DNA of 64,000 bases, taken from Ananas comosus. Its lineage: Eukaryota; Streptophyta; Magnoliopsida; Poales; Bromeliaceae. The stretch lies in contig NC_033636.1 of assembly GCF_001540865.1 (NCBI RefSeq), forward strand, positions 2,116,162 through 2,180,161, written 5' to 3'. The notes beneath the pieces were generated by a model that worked only from the letters and a program-made list of their open reading frames with translations, was not told the origin of the DNA and ran no database searches. Made by a program: the position numbers and the translations under genes. Of this stretch, positions 48,402 through 59,157 are shown piece by piece. Each line of letters begins with the position of its first letter. Position 1 is the first letter of the stretch.

Positions 48402-48606
48402 TGTAACGTATTGAAACTCGGTAGAAAATATCGAACTTTAGCCAAATTGACTAAAGTGTGCGAAAGAATCAATTGGACAAGTTCCAATTAACCTTTCAAC
48501 AATATTGGAAGGGTTAGAAATGAGTTTAAAAGAGGTTAGAAAGGTTTTAGCATCGACCGGTGCGAAGTAGAGTCGAATCGGAGCTAAAACTGTAGTCTGG
48601 AGCAAG

Positions 48607-48829
48607 TGTACCGGTACAACCATCGAGTTGTAACCGGTACAACCAGCAGACCGAGAGATAGCAGCTCTCGGGTTTGAGTCTGCGCAAAAGTGTACCGGTA
48701 CAACCCCTGGTGTGTACCGGTACAACCCCTTGAGTGTACCGATACAAAGTGTGTTAACCAGAGAGGGTTGCTCTCGGGTTTGGCCTTTGCGCAGAGCTGT
48801 ACCGGTACAAAATAACGTGTACCGGTACA
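48607..48829. repeat. Cluster of TGTACCGGTACA palindromes
   Basis: Perfect 12-bp copies start at 48607, 48691, 48713, 48798 and 48818, and one-base variants near 48628 and 48735. Between them 'ctctcgggtttg...tgcgca' is duplicated, so the cluster grew by local duplication of about 100 bp. It lies inside the solo LTR. Confidence 0.85.
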
Positions 48830-50752
48830 CTTTGGTCTGGCAGCAACTTCGAAGTCTGTTGCAAATAGGGATGTTTGGGGGGCTTAGTTGCAAATGTAGC
48901 AACCTATATTAACCCAAACACCTCCCCTTTCACAGCAACACCACCCAAACACCTCTCCACTTCATTTCTCTCTTTCTCTTTCTAGAGATTGTGCCCTAGA
49001 GCAAGGAGAAGGAAGCGTGGAAGGCATTGAAGGTGGATTTTGGAGGAATAGAAGGCTCTAGAAGCTCTCCATCAAGGTGGACTTGGGATTGCTTTGGGCT
49101 AAGGTGAGTTTTATGCAAGAACACATCTAGGGTTTGGATTTCTACCCTAAGTTTTGAAGTTTTGAGCTTGCTTCTAGCTTTAGAACATTGTTGAGGCCTT
49201 GAATACATGAAATCCATGGTTTTCTCAAGGTCCTCTCATGGTGAACTTCTAGGGTTCATGTTAGATGCCCTAGGGTTGGTTCAAATGAGTTGGAAATGGT
49301 ATTAGAGAGCTTCCTAGATGATTCTATGCTAGCTTTTGCTTGGATCCAAGATCAATCTAGGAGAAGACCATATATGACATTGTTAGGGCATGGAATTTGG
49401 GCCTTTTGCCTTTGATCGTTTCCGAGGTAAATTGACCTCTCGGAAACCTAATTAGGGGTATTTTCGATGCGATGCGTTGGTGCGCTCGGTTCGTCGATAC
49501 GAAAAGACTATGTATGAGTTTATGGTAAAAAGCCTAATTTGGCTCTAATTTGGTACAGATCGCCGCAGCACGCGGGATAAGAGTCCTAAAATCACGAGAA
49601 TCGAACCACAACTCCTCTACTACGATACGAGGTGGGGGGTGCACTCCGGAATCGTTGGATTCCCTTCTATGTCTATGTCACACTTATTGAGCATATACAT
49701 GTAAAGTATCATTCATGCATATTAGGGTTAATTACATGTGAATCTTGGTTTGACTTCATTTATATGCTTCTAGTGTAGATGAACATAGGGAATTATAGAA
49801 CCATAATGGACATGTATGTTGGAGCCCTAAAGTTGCATGAATGTGAGACTTGGACCTTGACAATAGTAAAAAAGGGTGACATTGACAATAGAGACGAGAT
49901 TGACATTGAGAGATTGGTAGTAAACAAAGTTCAACCATTAGTGGCATTGTGACAAGAATGACCTAGAGAGTGGCATGAATAAATAGGTAGGAACCTATTA
50001 TGATAGTGGCATTGTGGCTAGTAGCTATACATTTCCTAAGTGGGAATTGGATCGATACTCACGATAAGTCTTGGCTTGAGGGTGGTAGCTCCCCCTCAAG
50101 CGGTGCGTTCCGGAATTGTCACCACAGGGAGCGCGGTCCCCGAAGACGGTCCCTCGGGTCTTGTAGTGCTTAGAGCCTCTCCGAATGAAAAGGATTTTGG
50201 ATTGTGAGTTATTGGGGTTAACAAGATTAACCGGTAAGAGATTGGGTAAAGGCCAAAGTAAAGTATGGAAAAGCATGCATACATAATCATTCTTATTTGA
50301 TTATATATATATATATCCACTGATAGCTTTCTTGCAGGCATAGTATTAGCATTAGTATGGTTACTACTTTCCTTTCCTTTGAAATACTTATACCTAAATA
50401 GACCTCGTAGGTAAGTCGGCGAGGTCGGTTGCCGAACCCACTGGGAACTTCGTTGTAATTCTCACACCACTAACCCTGTAGATCCAAGCGCGAGCGGGGC
50501 GGCGGAGGATCGAGGCAAGGGTCTCGCGCCATAGCTAGTGGCCACCGGAGTTTATGCATTAGTCATTCCTTTTGTGTACATGTATCAACTTTCTTTTGTT
50601 GATATAGAATTGTAAAGTGGAAAACAAATCATGTATTTTTGGTGGAATGATTAAATGTAAAAGAATTTATGGATGAAAAGAGAATGGAATGTATTAGTTT
50701 AGTTTACTAATATTTGGTTTAAATGTAATCAAGTATTATATATGGTTGTATG

Positions 50753-51374
50753 TAGGGGTGGCAATCCAGCTCGCTGTTCACGAGCCAGCTGTGGTTCGGA
50801 TTGACAAATGGAGACTCGAGATCGGATTCGCTGCCTTTTAGTAAACGAGAACCGAACCAGCTGGATTTTTAAGCTCCTCGATGTTAATAAACGCAAGCTA
50901 ACACGAGCTGGGGTCAGCCTCGCCGTGTTCGACTCGGATAAGCAGCTCGGAATATCAGTGATATTTCATATTGTCTATAATTTATGTAATTTGTATATTA
51001 TTTACATATAAATACAATAAATTAATATTAATCATATATTCTTGTATTTATTTAAACTTTTAGCCAAAATAAAAATATAAATGCGATGCTAATTATAAAA
51101 GACTCCTATTTATTTAGTAATGTTTCAATATTAGATCAAAGTTTAAATGGCATAAGATTGTAAATTTATTGTTTACTATAATTTAATCTAATCATTTTTT
51201 AATTTAATTTGTTCGTTGGCCAGCTCGTGGAGCCGATCCGTGTCGGGCGCGTTACCGAGTTGAATTTTTTCGCTCGATACAATTAACGAGCGAGTCTGGT
51301 GTTCGCTCGTTTAACTAACGAGAACCAACAGAGCCGACCCAGCTCGCTCTCGTGTCGGCTCGTTTACACCCGTA
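50753..51374. mobile_element. hAT MITE nested in the solo LTR
   Basis: Perfect 8-bp duplication GTTGTATG at 50745-50752 and 51375-51382. The ends are TAGGGGTGGCAA and the complement of TTTACACCCGTA, typical of the hAT superfamily. Subterminal 'gagctggctcg'-like words repeat near both ends. 622 bp, non-coding. Confidence 0.9.
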
Positions 51375-51573
51375 GTTGTATGTTTTAGCTTAGAGCTTTC
51401 GCTTCCGTTGTTGCTTGCCCTCGTGCAAGCCTTGTATAATAGCAAATCTTATTGTTTGATTGCCCGATTATACTTGATGCTAGAGCCTTGGGCGGGCAAG
51501 GGAGGCCCTGTCCGTTCGGCGTCTGTTGACGAGGCCCGAACCCGACCAAATTGGTGGGGGTCGGGGCGTGACA

Positions 51574-54560
51574 TACCTAATGTTAACCTTACCTATCATG
51601 ATTTAGATTGGTGGTTAGACTCTGGAGCCAATGTCCATATTTGCACTAATAGGTCCCTATTCTCCTCTTATCAGGACACAAGTGGAGGATGTGTAACTGT
51701 TGGAGATGGAAAAACTGTCAATGTGTTGGGGATCGGAACAGTCAAGCTGAAGTTAACTTCAGGAAAGACTTTAATCCTTCACAATATGTAGCATTCTCCC
51801 GAGATCCGAAGGAACCTAATTAGTGGATCTTTATTAGTGCAATTAGGATATAAGATTGTATTAGAATCCAATAAAGTTGTAATTTCTAAGGGGGAAATGT
51901 TCATTAGAAAATGTTTTGCATCTGAGGGTTTGTTCAAACTGAATGTACTTTATTTTGTTGATAATAAAAATTCTTCTTCTTCTTCTTATTCTACTGTTGT
52001 TTTGAATACTGAATCTTGTGATATGTGGCATGGCAGATTAGGGCATGTGAATCTTAGATCTATTCTGAAACTATCCAATCTTAACCTTATACCCAAATTC
52101 AAGATTGATCCCATATCCAAATGTGAGATTTGTACCCAAGCTAAGCAGCCTAGGAAACCTTTTAAATCTGTTCCTTATAGGGATACCGAGATTCTTGAAC
52201 TGATTTATAGTGATGTCTGTGATTCCAATAGAGGTTCTACTCGTGGAGGAAGTCGTTACTTTGTGACCTTTATAGATGACTACTCCAAATATTGTTACAC
52301 CTATCTCTTGAAGACCAAAGATGAAGTCCTCAATAAGTTTAAAGCCTTTAAAGCAGAGGCTGAAAACCAATTGGAGAAGAGGATTAAAATTCTAAGGTCT
52401 GATAGAGGAGGCGAGTATACTTCAAATGAGTTAAATCTGTTCTGCGAGGAACATGGAATAATTCATGAAGTAACTGCTCCATACTCACCCTTAGTCTAAT
52501 AGTGTAGCAGAAAGAAAGAACCGAACCCTATTAGGCATGGTTAATGCTATGATTGTAAGTTCTGGTGTATCTCATAACTTGTGGGGGAGGCTCTTTTATC
52601 AACTTGTTATATCCTCAATAGGATTCCCTCTAAGGATAGAATCTAGACACCTTATGTACTTTGGAAGGAAAGAGCACCTAGATTGAGTTACTTCTGAGTG
52701 TGGGGGGTGCTTAGTTAAGGTGTCTATTCCTGAACCCAAAAGAAAGAAGATTGGTCCTAAAACAGTAGATGCCATTTTCATTAGATATTCTTTAGATAGT
52801 AACACCTGTAGATTTCTTGTAACCAACCCTGAGATTTCCAGTGATACCTTGATTGAATCTAGAGATGCAACCTTTTTTGAAAGCATCTTTCCTTTCAAAA
52901 CACGTATCTCTAGATTAGCCCCTAATTATCAGCCTACTGTTGATCATGCATCTACTTCTGATCATTTACCTGCATCTGATTTATCATATAGTTTAGATCC
53001 TATAGAACCTAACCCACCAGCTGAACTGAGAAGAAGCAAGAGAGCTCGTATTGAGAAGAACTTTGGTGAAGATTTCTTTACTTTCTTAGTTGAAAGTACA
53101 CCTTCATCATACAAGGAAGCTATAAGTCCTTCTGAAGCTTTTTTTTGGAAGGAGGATATAAATAGAAAGATCGAGTCAATTATTGGCAACAACACTTGGA
53201 TCCTCATTGATTTACCTCTTGGAAACCAACCCTTAAGATGTAAGTGGATCTTTAAAAAGAAGCTTAGGACTGACGGATCGGTAGAGAAGTATAAGGCGCG
53301 GCTTGTTGCTCAAGGTTTTCGACAAAAAGCTGAAGTTGATTATTTTGATACATATGCGCCTGTTGCTCGCATTGCTACTATCCGAGTCCTTGAAGAAGAA
53401 ATTTATATGACTCAACCTGAAGGTTTCTCTGTGCCTGGTCAAGAAACTAAGGTGTGTAAATTAGTCCGCTCTTTGTATGGACTAAAACAAGCACCTAAGC
53501 AGTGGTACGAGAAATTCGACAGTGTTATTGAGTCATATGGATTCCTGACAAACGATTTTGACAACTGTCTCTACTTCAAGAGATTTGATGATTGATGTGT
53601 TCTTCTTTGCCTCTATGTTAATGACATCCTGATCCTTGCACCTGATCTTGATTTGATTAACCAAGTTAAATCCTTTTTATCGACTCATTTTGATATGAAG
53701 GATCTTGGTAAAGCAGATGTGATTTTAGGAATGAAGATTCTTAGATCATCTGATTCTATTCTTCTAACCCAATCTCATTATACCCAAATGGTTCTTGATA
53801 AATTTGGATATTCTGATTGCTCTCCTGTTTCTACTTCTTTCGATCCTAGTGTTCAACTTGTGAAAAACACTAGTAATCCTGTGAATCAGGAGAGATATGC
53901 CCAGATTATTGGTTGTTTGATGTACCTAACCAATAGGACTAGACCTGATATTGCCTATGCCATATCGAGATTGAGTAGATATACTAGTAACCCTAGTATA
54001 ACTCATTGGATTGCTTTGGAAAGAGCATTTCGTTACCTTAAAGGTACTATCTCTTATTCTCTTCGTTTTGTTGGCTATCCTGCTGTAATTGACGGATATA
54101 GCGATGCCAATTGGATTTCTGATTCTTTGGTATCAAGTCCACTTCTGGTTATGTTTTTATTCTTGGTGGAGGTGCAGTTTCTTGGCAATCCACCAAACAG
54201 ACTATAATAGCCAGAAGTACTATGGAGGCTGAGTTAGTTGCTCTTGATACTACTTGTCTTGAAGCCGAGTGGCTCAAGAATCTACTGTCATCGTTTCCTT
54301 TGATTTCTTTTCCTATTCCACCTATTTCTATTTGGTGTGACTCTCGAGCTGCAATTGATTTTTGTAAAAAGAAATTGGTAAATTCTAAAGCTAGAAGACA
54401 TATTAAATTGAGACAGAAGTCTGTTAGATGGCTAACCTCTCATGATATTATTTCTTTGAGTTTTATTAGATCTGATCAGAATCTTGCAGATTGCTTGACG
54501 AAAGGCTTGAATAGGACTAAGGTCTTGGAGTCATCGAAGGGGATGGGACTTTGCCCGTAA
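51574..54560 (+). pseudogene. copia pol remnant (PR-INT-RT-RH)
   Basis: Order: protease with WWLDSGANVHIC (about 51609-51645); GAG-pre-integrase with MWHGRLGHVN and CEICTQAKQ; integrase core with the Asp residues of YSDVCD and SDRGGEY, then a TAA at 52498; RT with KARLVAQGF, YDTYAPVAR-like and LYGLKQAPKQW; RNase H with MEAELVALD and a C-terminal LADCLTKGL block. RT lacks about 25 residues between ATIRVL and EEEIYMTQPEGF, the part that normally holds the first catalytic Asp (DVKTAFLNG region). The YVDD box reads YVND, and stops fall at 53593 and near 54125. Not functional. Confidence 0.9.
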
Positions 54561-55151
54561 AGGGCCTTCCTGCAGTGGGAACCCAACCTTTGTGATAGGA
54601 GATCCCTTGAAGAAGGTTCAATGTGGTAAAAACAAGCTGCTAGGTTGGCCAAAGAGTACTTTCTACAGTTTATATAGAGGAGCTTTAGCTCCAGTCTCAT
54701 CCCTATGGTAAGTAGTGCTCTGTGTAGTGGTTGAGGCTGAGCTTATAGCTCTTAATGGGATCCGAGGCGGTAATTTCCGCGAGATGTGTATACACATACC
54801 TGGAGAAAATCACCTATATAAGAGTATCCGTATATGGCCGCGGCTATAAGATGTGGGCTGTCCATCGAAGCTTTTATGAAAAATCAAGGTACTGTGCATA
54901 ACCATTAACGCACAGACCCGCAACGGAAAATTCTGTACTGTGTGTGTGGTAGTTGAAGTCAGGGACAAAGGAACGTAGTTCAAGACCTGGTTCACTCCGA
55001 TTCCTTCTGATGGAAACTGCTTACACTAAGTGAGGTTAAGTCCTTAAAGACACCTTACCTATTGCATAGTATAAACACCCGATAATTTATTGATTTATTG
55101 ATTTATTTAATATTTAATTCTTATTTCGGAATTTTGAATTTTGTAGAGAAT

Positions 55152-55779
55152 TATTGGAGAAATTCAATAATTTCTCAATTACTATTATTATTCTTTTATT
55201 TATTAATTCTTTTTTCTCTTATCTGTTAGTATTTATTTTATTATGATTATATTATCTTTTTGTTTAATTAACGCACTCACGCGCTTATGCGGGCGGACGT
55301 TGCGCGCTCCGCGCGCACTCAGCACTCATCGGCTCCTCGGAGTCTAATTAGCCGGGTGCAATTAATGAGATTGAACGTGGGGTGAATAGACAGTTACAAT
55401 CTTTTCTCCCTATATATTTACATACTTTGCACAATGTTGAAATGATTATATGTACATTGGAGAGAAAGTATTTTAAATTTTTTTTTTTACTTTATTTAAT
55501 CTCTTTATCATCGCGTGTTGAAAGAGTCTCCGTCAACCTCTTTCACGATCATGCTCGCAGGAGGAAGAATTCCGATCATATCTTGGGGTGTTGTTCCCGG
55601 TTAATCCTGCACGTAAGGACGGGAATACGCCTGAGGGCAGTGCCTCGCACGCTTCCTGATCAATCAAAATTCTTTATTTGGATTTAGCAATTATCTGTAT
55701 GTTGAGTTTATTAATTTTATCACAAATTTAGTTAGATTTAAATCACAATTAGATTTTCGTTGCGCTAATTGTTCCAACA
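55152..55779 (+). mobile_element. 3' LTR of the copia element
   Basis: It starts TATTGG (mutated TGTTGG) and ends CCAACA. Many substitutions and small indels against the 5' LTR. Confidence 0.75.
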
Positions 55780-56833
55780 ATAACTTTTATTTTCCTACAA
55801 TTTTTTTTTGTTTTTTTTGTTTTTCTTCTCTTCTAGATTGTATCCTCAATTTTTTTAAAAAAATTAATGTATATTTTATATTATTAACCAATCAAATATG
55901 ATTATTTTGCTTTTATTTATTTATTTATTTATTTCTTAAATTTTTACTATAATTTCTATCCGCCGTATTGCGCAGGTTGCTAAACATGAATATTATTTTT
56001 TTATTTAAAAATTTATAGATAAAATGGATGGATGCCTATTAAATTATAGACATTTTGAGCAACCTGCCATATATACTCATATACATTTTTTTAATTAAAA
56101 ATATAATTTATTTTGTTTATCCATTCCTAAAAATCTTAACCTTAATTTGTCTTGGTGTTTTTTTTTTTTTCACTGTGGCCATTTCTATTGCCGTGCGCCC
56201 GTGCCACCTCTCCCACCACATCTCTTCTTGTGATACAGTAAAACAGAATGACATCAACCCCTTCCGAAAAGTCTAAATATCTCTAATTACGCATTTAGTT
56301 AGTTTCTGTAATTATAAATACCTTCTTTATGAAATATCATAGTAATTTATTTTGTTTCCTTATACAATGTAATACCGACTCTTGAGTCACTTGAGTAGGT
56401 GCTTGATTAGGTTTAAGTAGCATCCTGTTAAAATAATAGAGTTTTAGGGCAATTTCAAACAAGTCCCTCAAAAGTTATTTACTATCATATTGCCCTTGTA
56501 AATTTGTAAATTTTATTTTGTCACTATTAATTCATAACTATGTCAAAAATACACTTTCGATTGACATATGTTGAGAACAATTACTTAAAAATAAGTAGAC
56601 TAAACTTATTGCACTATATATAGACGTGCAGTATTATGTGTTGCCGTGTTGGCTAATATGAAGTTATTTCTTATTCAAAAATGACATTATGGGCATGTTT
56701 GATTCACCTAGTTTAGAGTATGGAATAGGAATGCCATATATTTATTTCGATAGTTTTTGCTTGTTTAACAAAAATCGAATTTCAATTCCTATTTTACTTG
56801 GAAATGGAAATGGCTAAATTCATTTATGATCCA
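55780..56833. other. AT-rich intergenic DNA, no gene
   Basis: T-rich, with (TTTA)n near 55910-55935. No supported ORF. Confidence 0.5.
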
Positions 56834-56889
56834 CACTACAACAAAATTAGCTTATAAGAATACATTTTTCGGATATTTTTGTGTAAGTC
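56834..56889 (+). mobile_element. Truncated CACTA element end
   Basis: It begins CACTACAACAAAATTAGCTT, the terminus type of the element at 16926-17439, but after 56 bases it hits an N at 56890 and then copia coding sequence. The matching end is missing. Confidence 0.55.
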
Positions 56890-56890
56890 N

Positions 56891-58190
56891 TTTTGATGAG
56901 ACTTTTTCTCCGGTTGTCAAGTCGACCACTATTCGTACTGTTCTTTCAGTCGCTCTCTCCTCTGGATAGTCTCTCCGACAACTTGATGTGAAGAATACTT
57001 TTCTTCATGGCACTCTCTTTGAGGAGGTTTAAATGAAACAACCACCTGGCTTTGTGCATCCTTCGCTTCCTAGTCACGTTTGCCGCCTACGTAAAGCGAT
57101 ATATGGTCTCAAACAAGCTCCTCGGGCTTGGTTTCAACGCTTCACTTCTTTTCTTTCTGAGATTGGTTTTGTTGGCAGCACTGCTGATCCCTCAATGTTT
57201 GTTTGTCATTCTTCCTCTGGCACTCTTGTTCTCCTCTTGTATGTTGATGATATTATTGTCACCGGCAGTTCCTCATCTCTTCTCGATGCTCTTATCGTTA
57301 CTTTACAACGCGAATTTGCCATGAAAGATCTCGGATCGCTGCATTATTGTTTGGGTATTGAGGTTCATCGCTCTCCCTCTGGTCTTCATCTATCTCAACA
57401 AAGATATGCGCATCAATTGCTTCAGCGACATGGTTTTTTTGACAGTAAGCCCGTTTCTACTCCTCTTTCGCCAACATCTCGTCTCTCTTCCCATGAAGGG
57501 CATCTTCTTGAGGATCCATACACTTATCGTCAGATCGTTGGTGCTCTCCAGTATCTCACTTTCACCAGACCGGACGTTTCATATGCCGTCAACTCTGTTG
57601 CCCAGTATCTTCATGCACCTCGTGAACCACACATGCAAGCGGTCAAACGTATTCTGCGTTATATTCGGGGGACGCTAACTTATGGCCTTCCTATCTCTCG
57701 CTGCGACAATCCTTCTCTTGTGGCCTTCGCTGATGCTGATTGGGCTGGTTGCCCGGATACACGTCGCTCTAATTCTGGATATTGCATTTTTCTTGGGCCA
57801 AATCTTATCTCCTGGTCTACTAAGAAACAACCCACCATTTCTCGTTCTAGTTCTGAAGCAGAGTATCGTGCTGTAGCCTACACACTTGCTGAGACAGTCT
57901 GGATTCGTCGTCTCCTTCGTGACCTTCGTGTTTTCTTATGGCGCTCTATCAGTATTTATTGCGATAATCTCAGCACCACATATTTTGCGGCCAATCCTGT
58001 TCTCCATGCTCGCACGAAGTACATTGAACTTGATCATCAATTTTTGCGGAAAAAAGTTCAGTCTGGTGATTTGGCTTTAATTCATATCCCTTCTGACAAG
58101 CAACTTGCCGACATTTTCACCAAGCCCCTGTCATCCTCTCGGTTTTCGATATTGCGGCTTAATCTTCGCATCCGACCACCGGATGCTTAG
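56891..58190 (+). pseudogene. Second Ty1/copia: RT-RNase H fragment
   Basis: Open from the N at 56890 apart from two stops (TAG at about 56967, TAA at 57030), both explainable as single-base changes. Then 385 codons: MKQPPGFVHPSLP, AIYGLKQAPRAW, the intact catalytic LLYVDDIIVTG, RNase H with DADWAG, SSSEAEYRA and LADIFTKPL. Codon use and LTR differ from the element at 45258-55779, so it is another lineage (Retrofit-like by its LTR start). Gag, protease, integrase and the 5' LTR are absent. Confidence 0.88.
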
Positions 58191-58202
58191 CTTGCGGGGG
58201 GA

Positions 58203-58398
58203 TGTTACGATATATTTTATCTATATTAGGATATTGTGTATTATTGCCTTATATAGAGTAGTATTATTGCCTTCTATAGAGTAGGATTATATAGTATGTA
58301 ATCCTAGTTATACTCTTACTATAGTAGTCATTGTTTTTATAGTAAGACAATCTCTTGTACTATATATATTCGTTAATACAACTCAAGAGGGTATGCAC
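58203..58398 (+). mobile_element. 3' LTR of the second copia (end uncertain)
   Basis: It follows a polypurine tract (GCGGGGGGA) and starts TGTTACGATATATTTTATC. The right end is not fixed: similarity in character fades after 'caactcaagagggtatgca'. Confidence 0.7.
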
Positions 58399-59157
58399 TT
58401 TAGCCCTTCTTTCAATAATGCCAGCTTCCAATGAAATAACCAAATCAGTTGCTCATGGGCAGCCCTACCAACTCTTTTGGGTTTCCAGCGGAAAAATTCC
58501 CCTGCGGTGAACAACATCAGTCAAGAGACTAACTTTTGGGAACAAAACATTGGCAGCAAAACAAAATTTTTTAATGATTAGCCATGACATATCACCTTCT
58601 TAATATTGACTACTGATAGCATAATTGTGCAACAGAAATTTCATATTTTTCATTACTTAGTCAAAGTGCATGTTTCTCTTTGCTTGCCTTAAATCCGAAA
58701 AGCTTAATGGAGTAGTCTTAGGAAGCTGAAAGAACAGTAGTGCACTTAAGAATATGATAGAAATGAGGTGAACATATATGGAACTAACTGGACCTTCAGT
58801 CCATTTTGAAATTTTTACCCATCCTCTAAAAGTTATGATTTTGGTACCTAACTTTCAGTTCGTCTGAGAGCCATGGATATTTTGTTACAAAATTTGGGCA
58901 CACCAGTGGCTTTAATAGGAATTTAGTTGCATGAATCACGTGGTATGCTCTAATCAAGTTACATAAGCAGTGCACCAAGTTCTATAAAGAAAGAGCCATC
59001 AAATATTTCAAATTAAATGAATAGAAAGATTAGGTAGCATAATTAAAACTATTAACTTCAAAATAAATCGTAGTTCGGGTAAATACCAAAACACCATACA
59101 ATTTTACCTATAAATGAATGTTGATGGTATTTGTAGGAAGCTTACCTCATAATATTG
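58399..59157 (-). other. PPR gene 3' side
   Basis: On the minus strand this contains the 3' UTR of the PPR gene. A donor-like site (ATTATGAG|gtaagc at about 59146) suggests a further UTR intron. No coding exon recognised. Confidence 0.45.

Larger units (their letters stand above)
48402..51573 (+). mobile_element. Solo LTR (3.2 kb) nested in the copia gag-pol
   Basis: It begins TGTAACG and ends CGTGACA, flanked by TATCT and TACCT (5 bp, one mismatch), and it exactly separates gag from the protease. It has no coding region. Its end (GTCGGGGCGTGACA, with 'cccgaacccgaccaaat' upstream) matches in reverse the sequence entering the window's right edge at 63922. Features such as 'cccactgggaacttcgttgt' and the great length suit Del/Tekay-type gypsy LTRs; that assignment is inferred. 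Without its hAT insertion it is about 2.5 kb. Confidence 0.75.
45258..55779 (+). mobile_element. Defective Ty1/copia retrotransposon with nested insertions
   Basis: Two LTRs about 620 bp long bracket a gag-pol in the order protease, integrase, RT, RNase H, which defines Ty1/copia. Removing the MITE (46278-46825) and the solo LTR (48402-51573) leaves about 6.8 kb. Stops, frameshifts and an RT deletion show it is dead. LTR divergence is considerable, so the insertion is old. No clean 5-bp target duplication was seen. Confidence 0.85.

Noticed and set aside
45258..55779. Endogenous pararetrovirus
   Set aside because: Domain order protease-integrase-RT-RNase H between LTRs and a Met-type copia layout fit Ty1/copia; no movement or coat protein motif was seen.
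57052..58080. Several hydrophobic ORFs overlapping the second copia RT
   Set aside because: Frame +1 readings of the RT/RNase H sequence; they resemble membrane proteins only because of T-rich codons.
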